From Chryseobacterium jejuense (lineage in GTDB: Bacteria; Bacteroidota; Bacteroidia; Flavobacteriales; Weeksellaceae): a stretch of DNA of 64,000 nt. Below the pieces are notes generated by a model. That model was not told where the DNA came from. It saw only the letters and a list, made by a program, of their open reading frames with translations, and made no database searches. The position numbers were made by a program, and so were the translations under genes. Position 1 is the first letter of the stretch; each line of letters opens with the position of its first letter. Shown piece after piece: positions 26,704 through 35,782 of the stretch. The DNA lies in NCBI RefSeq assembly GCF_017877355.1, contig NZ_JAGIPR010000004.1, positions 124,001 through 188,000 of the forward strand. The letters run 5' to 3'.

Positions 26704-27178
26704 ATGGTTCATCATCATTGTCAATCTTGTTCTCTTATTGATCTATTTCAATTATTCAGTGGTGGAAAAAGAGACTTTACTAAAGAATGGACAACCCATC
26801 TTATTAAAGCTAGCTCCCGTGGATCCGCGATCACTAATGCAGGGAGATTATATGAGCTTACGATATGATATTTCCAGTAATATTAATGCGGAAAAGATCC
26901 CTAGCCGTGGATATTGTGTAGTAACACTTGATCCAAAAGGTGTGGCTCAGCGGGCTCGTTTTCAAAAAGACGTAACCCCATTGAAAGCTGGTGAATACCT
27001 CATCAAATACACTTCACCCAATCAATGGAACATCAATATTGGTGCAGAATCTTTCTTTTTCCAGGAAGGACACGCTCAAAAATATAACAAAGCCGCTTAC
27101 GGCGGGATCAAAACAGACAAAGACGGAAACAGTGTATTAGTTGGATTATATGATGAACAATTAAAACAGATTCAATAA
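26690..27178 (+). CDS. GDYXXLXY domain protein
   Basis: 162 residues with an N-terminal membrane anchor (about 5-23). The family signature is GDYMSLRYD at about residues 53-61, preceded by KLAPVDPRSLMQ, which is the standard opening of this family. The rest is an exported beta-rich domain. It is the last gene of the DUF2157/DUF4401 module and is followed by a strong terminator. Confidence 0.88.
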   Translation: MKKYKWFIIIVNLVLLLIYFNYSVVEKETLLKNGQPILLKLAPVDPRSLMQGDYMSLRYDISSNINAEKIPSRGYCVVTLDPKGVAQRARFQKDVTPLKAGEYLIKYTSPNQWNINIGAESFFFQEGHAQKYNKAAYGGIKTDKDGNSVLVGLYDEQLKQIQ

Positions 27179-27205
27179 AATCCATTCATATCAAAAAACA
27201 CTAAC

Positions 27206-27238
27206 AAAACCACTCCTACTTGTGAGTGGTTTTTATTT
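27206..27238 (+). terminator. Rho-independent terminator of the DUF2157 module
   Basis: A perfect 10-base-pair stem, AAAACCACTC (27206-27215) with GAGTGGTTTT (27224-27233), 8-base loop, and T-rich tail. Confidence 0.85.
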
Positions 27239-27383
27239 TAGAAACCAACTCATCATTGATAAATCCAATCAAAAAATTCTTTTCTATATCAAAAAACTTC
27301 CCGAAATTAGCACCTTGTGCATTAAATGTATTCAATGAAATAAAAAATTTAAATTAATACATACAGTAAAACTTAGTATAAGT

Positions 27384-27506
27384 TTTCTTCGGGGCAGGGT
27401 GAAATTCCCTACCGGCGGTTACAGTCCGCGACTCCTTTCATTTGAAGGGACTGATTTGGTGAAATTCCAAAACCGACAGTTAAAGTCTGGATGGGAGAAG
27501 AAAATG
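27384..27506 (+). promoter_or_regulatory. FMN riboswitch (RFN element)
   Basis: All conserved RFN blocks are present in order: GGGGCAGGGTGAAATTCCC, ACCGGCGGT, AGTCCGCGA, GATTTGGTGAAATTCC, AACCGACAGT, AAAGTCTGGATGGGAGAAGA. FMN binding controls the downstream ribB. A following hairpin, GTAAGG (27526-27531) pairing with CCTTAC (27534-27539 region onward), could form the expression platform; whether it acts on transcription or translation is not clear from the sequence. Confidence 0.95.
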
Positions 27507-27598
27507 AGACGTACGGTAAGGTCCTTCCCAGGCCCTTACGGTATCGTATTTCATTTCCATGTACCGAAGACTATTTTAACTTTTAAAAGTAAAATAAC

Positions 27599-28246
27599 AT
27601 GGAAAAATTATTAGAACAATTCGGAGCAACCTCCAAAGAACGTGTAGAAAAAGCACTTTCAACATTACAACAGGGAAAAGGTATTCTTTTAGTAGACGAT
27701 GAAAACCGCGAAAACGAAGGCGACATCATCTTTCCCGCTTCCACTATTACAGAACAGGATATGGCTCTTTTGATCCGCGAATGCAGCGGTATCGTTTGCT
27801 TATGCATTTCCGAGGAAAAAAGTAAGCACCTGAACCTGCGTCCGATGGTGGAAAACAACAATTCAAAAAATCAAACTGCATTTACCATTTCCATTGAAGC
27901 CAGAGAAGGAGTAGAATCCGGAGTTTCAGCAAAAGACCGTGTAACAACCATCAGAACAGCTGTTGCCGCAGATGCCCTTGCCGAGCATATTGCAAGCCCT
28001 GGACACGTATTTCCTCTGATCGCTAAAAAAGATGGAGTATTTGAAAGACGTGGACATACGGAAGGAAGTGTAGACCTTGTAAAAATGGCTCATCTTGGTG
28101 ATGATGCTGTACTTTGCGAACTGACCAATGAAGATGGTTCCATGGCAAGACTCCCGGAAATCGTAGATTTTGCTATAAAAAAAGGAATGAGCGTAGTAAC
28201 CATTGAAGATATTTACGCTTATAGAAAAATGATTATGAGCAACTAG
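27599..28246 (+). CDS. ribB: 3,4-dihydroxy-2-butanone-4-phosphate synthase
   Basis: 215 residues, stand-alone RibB without a GTP cyclohydrolase II domain. It converts ribulose 5-phosphate to 3,4-dihydroxy-2-butanone 4-phosphate plus formate in riboflavin synthesis. The acidic loop D33-D34-E-N-R37-E-N-E40-G-D42 holds the Mg-binding and catalytic residues. The later [11 protein letters not shown] block near residues 151-161 and the [12 protein letters not shown] block are conserved. The start is the first ATG after the riboswitch leader. Regulation by the FMN riboswitch is clear from the sequence. Two terminators follow the stop. Confidence 0.97.
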   Translation: MEKLLEQFGATSKERVEKALSTLQQGKGILLVDDENRENEGDIIFPASTITEQDMALLIRECSGIVCLCISEEKSKHLNLRPMVENNNSKNQTAFTISIEAREGVESGVSAKDRVTTIRTAVAADALAEHIASPGHVFPLIAKKDGVFERRGHTEGSVDLVKMAHLGDDAVLCELTNEDGSMARLPEIVDFAIKKGMSVVTIEDIYAYRKMIMSN

Positions 28247-28274
28247 ACTTAAAACCATTTAATGCACAAAATAG

Positions 28275-28302
28275 CCGTCCACCATTTGTTGGACGGTTTT
28301 TT
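28275..28302 (+). terminator. First terminator after ribB
   Basis: Stem CCGTCCA (28275-28281) with TGGACGG (28290-28296), followed by six T. Confidence 0.85.
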
Positions 28303-28320
28303 ATTGAGTTAATACAAAAC

Positions 28321-28353
28321 CCTCATTCATCTGCTTGAATGAGGATTTTTTTT
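28321..28353 (+). terminator. Second, tandem terminator after ribB
   Basis: Perfect 9-base-pair stem CCTCATTCA (28321-28329) with TGAATGAGG (28336-28344), followed by eight T. It may serve as backup for readthrough. Confidence 0.8.
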
Positions 28354-28443
28354 GATTCGAGCGGAACATTAAACATGATAAAGATCTTAAAGAATGATTA
28401 TATTTCGCTTTATGCTTTAAAGTACCATCCATTTCCAGCCCTT

Positions 28444-30528
28444 TTAAAAAGTAGCAGCCGGAGCAGTATCATTATTCAGTTTCTTCTGGATTTCAGTTTT
28501 CTTTCCTTTAGAAAAATCATAGCTTATTCCCAGTACAAACATGGATTTATTGTTCATGATCTGTGTATGAATTTGATAGTCTACTAAGCTTTCAGATAAA
28601 CTTTTTGTTTTATATTCAGATGGCATTCCCATCCAGTACATCCCTGTGGAAAAAGTAAAGTTTTTATGTTTATAGCGAATAAAAATATTATTCTGGTTTT
28701 CATTGGTATTCAGAAAAGCTCCGCTAAGACTATATGTCGGGATGTTGAACTGATATTGTGCCGAGAAGTTTTTATATTCTGAAGACAGCACAAAATAATT
28801 TCCCAAATAATCATTTTTAATCACCGCACCGGTACTGGTCTTTACCATTTCGAAAGTAGGAGCTAAATTAGCCTTTATCACCAACAGATTATTCCCAAAA
28901 GGCTTATAAGAACCTGAAATAAGAGCTCCCACCTGGCGAGAATACTGCCCGTTTTCATAAGTCAGTGCATAATCTCCGAAAGTATTATCCAAAATATAGT
29001 ACTGATTGATGACCCGATCTGTGTAAGAATAAGATATATTCAAATTAAAATCAAAATACTTGTTATTCAATGAATAGGTCAGATTATTAGTCCATTTCTG
29101 TTGAGACTTAAGAAAAGGATTTCCTTTCTGTACAATATTGGGAGCCAACTGCACAATATTACTACTAAGCGCACTGCTCAAGGGACTTATAGGTTTATAA
29201 CTGCTTGTAAAACGGAGACTTTGATTATTATTAAGTTGATAAGCCAATACTATTTTTGGAGTAAATGACCATTCATCAAAAGTGTTTTCTGCACTTTTAT
29301 TATGAATATTCGTCAGTCCTATTCCAATACGATAGCTGAACTTATCTATTTTCCCTGCAAATTCACTGTAAAGATATTGCTCCAGATAAGTAACTTTATA
29401 CTGAGAATATCCTGAAAGATTATTCAGATCATTGGATATTGAAGAGTTTGAAATACGATATCCTGACGAAAGTTTCCCGGCTGTAAAATCATGGGTATGC
29501 GCCAACTCTCCTACAAAACTTGTCTGCTTTGCTTTTAAAACCATATCATTATCATATACAGAAAGGCCGGTTCCCATTACCCATTCTTTAGCAGTTTCTG
29601 AAGAATGAGTTGTATAATCGGAACCTACAGCATTAATGCTCAGTTCATCCTTAGTTCCAATTTTTTTAGAATAATAAATATCCAGCTTCGGAGTTACATA
29701 CTCTGAGCCATTATTTTTAAACATAGCGTGTTCTTCAAAAGCATTGTCTACCGTAAAAATACTTTGTCCTGTTCCTTTTGAAAAACGGTTGAAAATATTC
29801 ATATTCAGCTTTACCTGGAAAGCATAATCATCAGGAGCCAACCGGGTATAACGTAATGCTACCGTCTGAAAAGTGTATCCGAAATGATCTTTTCTGTCCT
29901 CATCAGACCGGTAATGCTGACCATTCAGCTGATAATCATAGATACTGTTGACCCTTCTGTCTGTATAATCTCTTAAATTAATAGAATATTCCAGTCCTAT
30001 ATCATTCTTGCCTTTTGTATAATTAGCGTAAGCAGATGCATTTACAAAACCTGTATTCAATGCCGAAGATCCTTCAGCTCCAAAAACATATCCTGTTTCC
30101 GTAGATCTTGTCAGAATATTCACTACAATATCGGCTCTGGTTGCCCATCTTGCCGGCGGAATATCATAATACTCCACTTTCAGCACTTCACTGGGTGCAA
30201 CACTTCGGATCTGCATATCTGTAGCCTCCACTCCGTTAATCAGAAATAAAGCAGAGCCTCCTTTTGTACTTGTAATGGTATTGGAAACCGGATCCAGCTG
30301 CAGTTCCGGAAGCGTACTCAATAAATCTTTTGCATACCGGGCCCTTTCCAGCGCTTCTTTATCAAAAGTATACACAGCCTTATCAGCAAACTGTTTTTTG
30401 CGCTGTGCTTTTACAATAACTTCCTGAAGTTCTTTCGTTCCAGAGGTATTCACCGTATCTTTTTTTATTTCCTGCGAAAAAGCCAGAGTTCCACAAAGAA
30501 AGCAAATAGTGTATATTGTTTTTTTCAT
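28444..30528 (-). CDS. TonB-dependent receptor-like outer-membrane beta-barrel protein
   Basis: 694 residues. A signal peptide (ending LAFSQ) and a short linker lead into a plug-like region. That region contains ELQEVIVKAQRKKQFADKAVYTF (near 34-56), LLSTLPELQLDP and LFLINGVEATDMQI. The remainder is a barrel of alternating aromatic strands ending in KGKKTEIQKK and a short polar tail. The order fits the outer-membrane barrel family (OMP_b-brl_3 type) rather than classical SusC: the N-terminal carboxypeptidase-like domain is missing. Substrate cannot be predicted; no SusD partner is adjacent. Convergent with ribB and divergent from the DUF3575 gene. Confidence 0.8.
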   Translation of the reverse strand: MKKTIYTICFLCGTLAFSQEIKKDTVNTSGTKELQEVIVKAQRKKQFADKAVYTFDKEALERARYAKDLLSTLPELQLDPVSNTITSTKGGSALFLINGVEATDMQIRSVAPSEVLKVEYYDIPPARWATRADIVVNILTRSTETGYVFGAEGSSALNTGFVNASAYANYTKGKNDIGLEYSINLRDYTDRRVNSIYDYQLNGQHYRSDEDRKDHFGYTFQTVALRYTRLAPDDYAFQVKLNMNIFNRFSKGTGQSIFTVDNAFEEHAMFKNNGSEYVTPKLDIYYSKKIGTKDELSINAVGSDYTTHSSETAKEWVMGTGLSVYDNDMVLKAKQTSFVGELAHTHDFTAGKLSSGYRISNSSISNDLNNLSGYSQYKVTYLEQYLYSEFAGKIDKFSYRIGIGLTNIHNKSAENTFDEWSFTPKIVLAYQLNNNQSLRFTSSYKPISPLSSALSSNIVQLAPNIVQKGNPFLKSQQKWTNNLTYSLNNKYFDFNLNISYSYTDRVINQYYILDNTFGDYALTYENGQYSRQVGALISGSYKPFGNNLLVIKANLAPTFEMVKTSTGAVIKNDYLGNYFVLSSEYKNFSAQYQFNIPTYSLSGAFLNTNENQNNIFIRYKHKNFTFSTGMYWMGMPSEYKTKSLSESLVDYQIHTQIMNNKSMFVLGISYDFSKGKKTEIQKKLNNDTAPAATF

Positions 30529-30713
30529 ATCAGAAATGGATTATACTTTTAGGACAACCAATTCTTAAAATCCATTACATGATTTTAATTTTTAAATAAA
30601 AAAAACACCATTATTATCAATGATTTATGCATTTTTTTCTTTGAATCTGAATTATTATGTTAAATTCAGCCCGTTTTTTGCTGCTATTTTTTAACATCAC
30701 AAAATATAAGATT

Positions 30714-31466
30714 ATGAAAAAAGTAATCCTATTCACCTCATGTCTCCTGTTTTCAGTATTTCAAGCACAGGAGAACCAGAACCTTTCGTCCGAAAAGATG
30801 AATATCATCAAGACCAACGTTACTGCTTACGCATTCAGAAATATCAATCTGTCTTATGAACGTGCTTTTAACCAATGGTTTTCCCTGAATATTGGTTTTG
30901 GAACCATGCCGGAAGGAAAGGTCCCTTTCATTAATGCCTTCCTGAAAGATAAAGATGAAAAAAGATTTGAAAATCTAAAAGTAAAAGCTACCAATTTCAC
31001 CATTGAACCAAGGTTTTATATTGGAAAAGGTTACGGAAAAGGATTTTATTTTGCTCCTTATTACCGATATTCCGATGTTTCTTCCAATACCTTTGATTTC
31101 TACTATGATTATAACGGGCCCAATGGGATCACTTATCAAATTCCGTTGAAAGGTCAAGGAAATACGAAAGGAAATAGTGGCGGACTTATGATAGGAGTAC
31201 AGTTCTTCCTTACCAGAAGTCAAAACCTCATCCTTGATTTCTGGATTGCAGGTGCTCATTACGGAAGTGGAAAAGGTGATTTTACAATGACCTCAGATTA
31301 TGCTCTTACTCCAGATATGCAGGAACAATTAAAAAAAGAGATCGAAAATCTGGATATTCCGTTTGTAAAATATACCGTGGAAACCAATGCCAATGGAGCA
31401 AACATAAAAGTAGACGGGCCATGGGCAGGCTTCAGGAGTGGGCTCTCTTTGGGGTATAGATTTTAA
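30714..31466 (+). CDS. DUF3575-like outer-membrane protein
   Basis: 250 residues from the ATG at 30714, which gives a proper signal peptide ending VFQAQ. The frame extends 19 codons upstream without an export-signal pattern, so the longer start at 30657 is unlikely. The sequence VTAYAFRNINLSYERAFNQWFSLNIGFG is typical of the DUF3575 small barrel family, and the chain ends in RSGLSLGYRF with a terminal Phe, as usual for outer-membrane barrels. Role unknown; divergent from the receptor gene, with 185 bases between start codons. Confidence 0.75.
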   Translation: MKKVILFTSCLLFSVFQAQENQNLSSEKMNIIKTNVTAYAFRNINLSYERAFNQWFSLNIGFGTMPEGKVPFINAFLKDKDEKRFENLKVKATNFTIEPRFYIGKGYGKGFYFAPYYRYSDVSSNTFDFYYDYNGPNGITYQIPLKGQGNTKGNSGGLMIGVQFFLTRSQNLILDFWIAGAHYGSGKGDFTMTSDYALTPDMQEQLKKEIENLDIPFVKYTVETNANGANIKVDGPWAGFRSGLSLGYRF

Positions 31467-31608
31467 TACATGATTCCCATGAATATAAATAAAGCATTGA
31501 TATATCATTTTACATTCATCGTTATTGGCTTTAATGCAGAATCTTCGACTTCTGACGAATGAGAAATCCTCAAAATTTGTATATTGAGCCTTACAATATA
31601 ATTGATAT

Positions 31609-32901
31609 ATGAACTCATCCTCCATCACCACAGGCCAAAGGATTAAAGCTATTATAGGTGGTTCCATCGGAAATCTTGTTGAATGGTATGACTGGTATGC
31701 ATATGCCGCCTTTGCTATTTATTTTTCCAATTCCTTTTTTCCGGATTCTGACCTGAATGCCCAATTAATGAATACTGCAGGTATTTTTGCCGTCGGATTT
31801 CTTATGCGGCCTATTGGCGGATGGATGTTCGGAAGTATTGCCGATAAGATCGGAAGAAAAAGAGCGATGACATTATCTGTACTCTTGATGTCTTTCGGTT
31901 CACTTCTTATTGCTCTTACTCCAACTTATAAATCTATAGGAATTTTTGCTCCGGCATTGCTGCTCCTTGCCAGATTACTTCAGGGATTGAGTGTAGGTGG
32001 AGAATATGGAGTTTCAGCCACTTATCTCAGCGAAATGGCAACACAGGACAGAAGAGGATTTTATTCCAGTTTTCAGTATGTAACCTTGATTGGTGGACAG
32101 CTTATAGCATTAGGAATCCAACTTATTCTGCAGAAATTATTATTAACAGAAGCTCAACTGGAAGACTGGGGCTGGAGAATTCCTTTTGTGATTGGTGCTG
32201 CACTTTCTATTATTGCATTGTATTTACGGGCTAATCTCCATGAAACTGAAGCTTTTGAAAATAAAAAAGAGATCAATGAGAAAAAGAAAGGAAGTGTAAA
32301 GGAACTTTTGAAGCATCCCAGAGCTTTACTGACTGTTGTAGGACTTACTTTAGGAGGAACGCTTGCCTTTTATACCTACACCACTTATATGCAGAAATTT
32401 CTAGTGAATACAGTACATCTTACCAAGGAAGAATCTACTCTTATTTCTTTTATCTCCTTATTTATATTTGCTTGCCTACAGCCTGTTTTTGGAGGATTAT
32501 CTGACAGAATCGGCAGGCGGCCGCTTCTTTTAGGATTCGGTATTTTGGGAACTTTATGTACTGTTCCTCTTTTAACAGCGCTCAGCACAACAACTTCAAT
32601 ATGGGCAGCTTTTTTTCTCATTATGGCTGCACTTATCATTGTAAGCGGCTATACATCTATTAATGCAGTGGTAAAGGCAGAACTTTTTCCTGCTGAGATC
32701 AGGGCTCTGGGCGTAGGTTTACCTTATGCTATTACAGTAGCTGTTTTTGGAGGAACGGCAGAATATATTGCACTTTGGTTCAAAAAGATTGGATCTGAAG
32801 AATATTTCTACTGGTATATTACAGGCTGCATCTTTTTTTCTCTTGTGGTGTATATTGGTATGAAGGATACCAGGAATTCTTCAACACTGGATAAAGATTA
32901 A
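31609..32901 (+). CDS. MHS-family MFS transporter (proline/alpha-ketoglutarate-type symporter)
   Basis: 430 residues with 12 predicted TM helices. The opening IGGSIGNLVEWYDWYAYAAF is the hallmark of the metabolite:H+ symporter (MHS) family. GSIADKIGRKRAM near 76-88 is the conserved loop between helices 2 and 3, and GGLSDRIGRRPLL near 298-310 is its repeat between helices 8 and 9. Relatives import alpha-ketoglutarate, proline/betaine or aromatic acids; the substrate cannot be decided by sequence reading. It stands alone. Confidence 0.88.
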   Translation: MNSSSITTGQRIKAIIGGSIGNLVEWYDWYAYAAFAIYFSNSFFPDSDLNAQLMNTAGIFAVGFLMRPIGGWMFGSIADKIGRKRAMTLSVLLMSFGSLLIALTPTYKSIGIFAPALLLLARLLQGLSVGGEYGVSATYLSEMATQDRRGFYSSFQYVTLIGGQLIALGIQLILQKLLLTEAQLEDWGWRIPFVIGAALSIIALYLRANLHETEAFENKKEINEKKKGSVKELLKHPRALLTVVGLTLGGTLAFYTYTTYMQKFLVNTVHLTKEESTLISFISLFIFACLQPVFGGLSDRIGRRPLLLGFGILGTLCTVPLLTALSTTTSIWAAFFLIMAALIIVSGYTSINAVVKAELFPAEIRALGVGLPYAITVAVFGGTAEYIALWFKKIGSEEYFYWYITGCIFFSLVVYIGMKDTRNSSTLDKD

Positions 32902-33193
32902 TTTTTATTTATACTTCTGCCTTGAAGCAAAAGTATACAAAAATTCAAGATTGAAATCATCCACTAAAAATTAAAATGTATTCCTAAAATTTCCAAACTC
33001 ACATAGATCAACCGATATTACTTCGATTCAATTTACCAGCCATGCTCAAACAGTGGGAGTTTTTTAACAGACTACTTTTTAATTTTCTTAACGCTCCTGA
33101 TTCCTAAGTCAATTAGAAAGATCATTTACTCAAGAATATTTCCCATTATTATTTTGTATTTCCAGATTAATCATTAAATCTATTTATAAAGAA
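32902..33193. other. Intergenic region with 70-base inverted-repeat element
   Basis: No gene is visible. AAACTC (32995-33000) can pair with GAGTTT (33057-33062), enclosing about 56 bases; a T-run follows (33060-33066). The element could terminate the transporter transcript or be a degenerate dispersed repeat. Confidence 0.3.
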
Positions 33194-33224
33194 ACGGGCA
33201 CCGCAGAAAATCTGCGGTGCCCGT
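33194..33224 (-). terminator. Strong terminator of the 71-residue protein gene
   Basis: A perfect 14-base-pair stem, ACGGGCACCGCAGA with TCTGCGGTGCCCGT and an AAA loop, followed on the minus strand by TTTCTTTATAAAT. It is much more GC-rich than its surroundings. Confidence 0.8.
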
Positions 33225-33230
33225 TATATT

Positions 33231-33446
33231 TTAATGATAAGCCTGTTTAAATTTTTCTATGATACTGTCCAGATTATGGCGCTGAACATACACAGTCTTC
33301 ACCTCTTCATATCGCGGTGATTTGTAGAAAACTTCATGAAAATCCATGCTGCCGTTTCCTACTTTTACTACTTTCTGTACTTCAATATTAAGTTTTTTTA
33401 ACTCGTCTTTAAAGCCTTTAAATTCATCTTGGATACTACTGCTCAT
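33231..33446 (-). CDS. Small hypothetical protein (71 residues)
   Basis: A short soluble protein with an N-terminal amphipathic helix (SSSIQDEFKGFKDELKKLNIEV) and a mixed alpha/beta remainder ending in FKQAYH. I do not recognise a named family, but the codon use and dedicated terminator 6 bases after the stop support a real gene. Its 5' region (33447-33540) contains a hairpin CTACCCC/GGGGTAG (33490-33513). The rest of the gap up to 33880 is AT-rich with no clear element. Confidence 0.65.
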   Translation of the reverse strand: MSSSIQDEFKGFKDELKKLNIEVQKVVKVGNGSMDFHEVFYKSPRYEEVKTVYVQRHNLDSIIEKFKQAYH

Positions 33447-33880
33447 TTATATTTTTTAGTTTTTCGTTAAAAATTCCATTTTTGTCTGCCTACCCCATCA
33501 CTTCCCGGGGTAGCGACTTAAACTTTCAATAAAATTAATAATTTTTTCAAATATAAACACCATTAAGTTATTATTTTTTTATTTTATTCATAAAAATAAC
33601 CAAAATCCAATTCATTTCACAACCCTAATTAATCACTAACCAGAGAGGGAAAATTAATAAATATCCTACATATCGTAGTATTTATGATTTTTATCATATC
33701 CATTGTAAAAACTTTAGCCACATAAAAATTATTTATAAAAAATTCATGTACCCTACTTTCCTTTACAGTAAAGGTATTCAAAGTAGAAAAAATATTTTTT
33801 CAAAAAAAATTAAAAAATAGTGTAACATTTTAAAAAGGTTCGTCTCTAAAAGACAAATAAACCTTAAAACTTTATAAATC

Positions 33881-34732
33881 ATGAAAAAATTCACATTCCT
33901 TCTTATCATCATGTTATTTTTTGCAGCAGTATGTAATATATTTGGTCAGGAAAAAAAATACCCGTTTGAAGTAAAAAAATCCGGCAAGGGAAAACAGTCT
34001 TTAATTCTGATTCCCGGATTTGCCTCTTCAGGAGAGGTGTGGAACGAAACGACTGCAAAGTTTGAAAAAGATTTCACTTGCTATACATTAACCATGGCAG
34101 GGTTTGCAGGAGCAAAACCTGATGCTGATGCCAGCTTCAAAGATTGGGAAAAGGGAATTGCTGCTTATATAAAGAATAATAAAATTGAAAAGCCCGTTAT
34201 CATTGGACACAGCATGGGTGGTGGTCTTGCTTTGGCTATTGCAGCAAACTATCCTGAAATGGTGGGGAAAATTGTGATTGTAGATACTTTACCTTGTCTG
34301 GCAGCAATCTCCAACCCTAATTTTACGTCTAAAGAAAACAACGACTGCTCATCAACCATTAATAAATTGACAGCAATGACCGATGAACAATTCCGACAAA
34401 TGCAGGCCCAATCTATTCCACGCCTTCTGGCAGATACTTCTATGCAGAATACCGTAATTGACTGGAGCATGAAATCTGACAGAAAAACATTTGCTACAAT
34501 GTACTGTGACTTCTCGAATACTGATCTTAGAGAAACCATCAAGAACATACAATGTCCTTCTCTTATTCTTCTGGAATCTTATTTTGTATTTATGAAACCT
34601 TCGATTGAAGCACAGTATACTCATCTTAAAAATGCTAATTTTCAATATTCTACAAAAGGATTGCATTTCATTATGTATGATGATAAAGAATGGTATTTCA
34701 ATCAGCTTAATAACTTTTTATCTTCAAAATAA
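33881..34732 (+). CDS. Secreted alpha/beta hydrolase
   Basis: 283 residues with a signal peptide ending IFGQ (about 23). It has LIPGFASSGEVW (44-55) as oxyanion region, GHSMGGG with nucleophile S111, and a C-terminal catalytic His in GLHFIMYDD near 262. Its stop codon overlaps the start of the sigma-factor gene by one base (TAATG), so the two are translationally coupled. An exported hydrolase leading a sigma-factor operon is unusual. It could process or sense an envelope compound, but that is inference. Confidence 0.82.
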   Translation: MKKFTFLLIIMLFFAAVCNIFGQEKKYPFEVKKSGKGKQSLILIPGFASSGEVWNETTAKFEKDFTCYTLTMAGFAGAKPDADASFKDWEKGIAAYIKNNKIEKPVIIGHSMGGGLALAIAANYPEMVGKIVIVDTLPCLAAISNPNFTSKENNDCSSTINKLTAMTDEQFRQMQAQSIPRLLADTSMQNTVIDWSMKSDRKTFATMYCDFSNTDLRETIKNIQCPSLILLESYFVFMKPSIEAQYTHLKNANFQYSTKGLHFIMYDDKEWYFNQLNNFLSSK

Positions 34733-35202
34733 TGGTATTTGAAGATATATACGAGCTCTACTGGCAAAAGATCTTCCGCCTATGCATGGGATATGTGAAT
34801 GACACCGATCTTGCTCAGGATCTCGCTCAGGAAACATTCATTATCGTATGGCAGCAGCTTCCAAAATTCAGAAATGAATCCAGCATCGGAACATGGATCT
34901 TCAGAATTGCATCCAACAATTGTCTCCGGCGGATTGAAAAGGAAAAAAAGTTTTCCAAAGCAGATCTCCCCATCAATCTGGAAGAGAAAAAACAGGAATC
35001 CATGGAACCTCAGATACAGCTGCTGTACCAATTTATTTCAGAGCTCCCGGAGACAGACAGAATTATCATCTCTCTGGAACTTGAAGAAGTAAAACAGGCA
35101 GAAATAGCTCAGATCACAGGACTCTCGGAAGCTAATATCCGGGTAAAAATTCACAGAATCAAAGAAAAATTAACACAAAAGTTTAGAAACGATGGATACT
35201 AA
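34732..35202 (+). CDS. ECF-type RNA polymerase sigma factor
   Basis: 156 residues. Region 2 is visible at about 5-70 (YELYWQKIFRLCMGYVNDTDLAQDLAQ, then FRNESSIGTWIFRIASNNCLRRIE). Region 4 at about 100-150 ends with the helix-turn-helix VKQAEIAQITGLSEANIRVKIHRIKEKL. The length matches minimal ECF sigma factors, without extra C-terminal domains. It overlaps the hydrolase gene by one base and the following membrane-protein gene by 11 bases. The partner that restrains it is probably that membrane protein. Confidence 0.93.
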   Translation: MVFEDIYELYWQKIFRLCMGYVNDTDLAQDLAQETFIIVWQQLPKFRNESSIGTWIFRIASNNCLRRIEKEKKFSKADLPINLEEKKQESMEPQIQLLYQFISELPETDRIIISLELEEVKQAEIAQITGLSEANIRVKIHRIKEKLTQKFRNDGY

Positions 35203-35782
35203 TATCGATTTTAAAAATATCTGGAAACAACAGACATCTCCAAAGCCCAATATAGAAGAACTTCTTAACAGACTGAAAAAGTTTAAAAATGAAAATCTTC
35301 GTAAACTGATCCTTACCAATCTTCTATTGATTGCAACCTGTTTGTGTATTACTTTTATATGGTATCGTTACCAGCCTCAACTTATCAGTACAAAAATTGG
35401 AATCGTACTTGTGATTCTGGCTATGGTTATTTTTCTGTCTGCCTACAACAGAATGTTTACAGTGTTTTATAAAATTGATAACACACAATCCAACAGTGAG
35501 TATCTTCAAAATTTATATGTGGTAAAGAATCAACAGAAGTTTATGCAGACCACCATGCTTAACTTGTATTTCATCATGCTGTTTTTAGGAATATGTCTTT
35601 ATATGTATGAATATACCTTAAAAATGTCATCCTTTTCCGGAATTTTGGTGTACGCTGCGACTTTATTATGGATAGGCGTCAACTGGTTTTATATCAGACC
35701 CAAAACAATAAAAAAACAACAGGGGAAAATTGACGAATTAATTAATAAATTTGAAGAAATAAATAATCAGTTAAAAGACTAA
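35192..35782 (+). CDS. Four-helix membrane protein, putative anti-sigma factor
   Basis: 196 residues. A cytoplasmic N-terminal segment of about 45 residues (IDFKNIWKQQTSPKPNIEELLNRLKKF) precedes four TM helices near 45-62, 70-88, 120-140 and 148-168, with a charged coiled C-terminus. No zinc-binding anti-sigma (HxxxCxxC) motif is present. Position and overlap with the sigma gene, and the WKQQ-type opening common in flavobacterial sigma-linked membrane proteins, suggest it anchors or inhibits the sigma factor. That is inference. Confidence 0.65.
   Translation: MDTNIDFKNIWKQQTSPKPNIEELLNRLKKFKNENLRKLILTNLLLIATCLCITFIWYRYQPQLISTKIGIVLVILAMVIFLSAYNRMFTVFYKIDNTQSNSEYLQNLYVVKNQQKFMQTTMLNLYFIMLFLGICLYMYEYTLKMSSFSGILVYAATLLWIGVNWFYIRPKTIKKQQGKIDELINKFEEINNQLKD

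Noticed and set aside
27399..27614. A 71-codon plus-strand frame over the FMN riboswitch
   Set aside because: It is built from the conserved riboswitch RNA blocks and runs into the ribB start; the conservation is structural, not coding.
28339..28587. Plus-strand frame at the 3' end of the outer-membrane receptor gene
   Set aside because: It starts in the ribB terminator region and overlaps the receptor antisense; low-complexity composition.
30657..30713. Longer DUF3575 protein start
   Set aside because: The extra 19 residues precede an intact signal peptide; an internal ATG at 30714 is the natural start.
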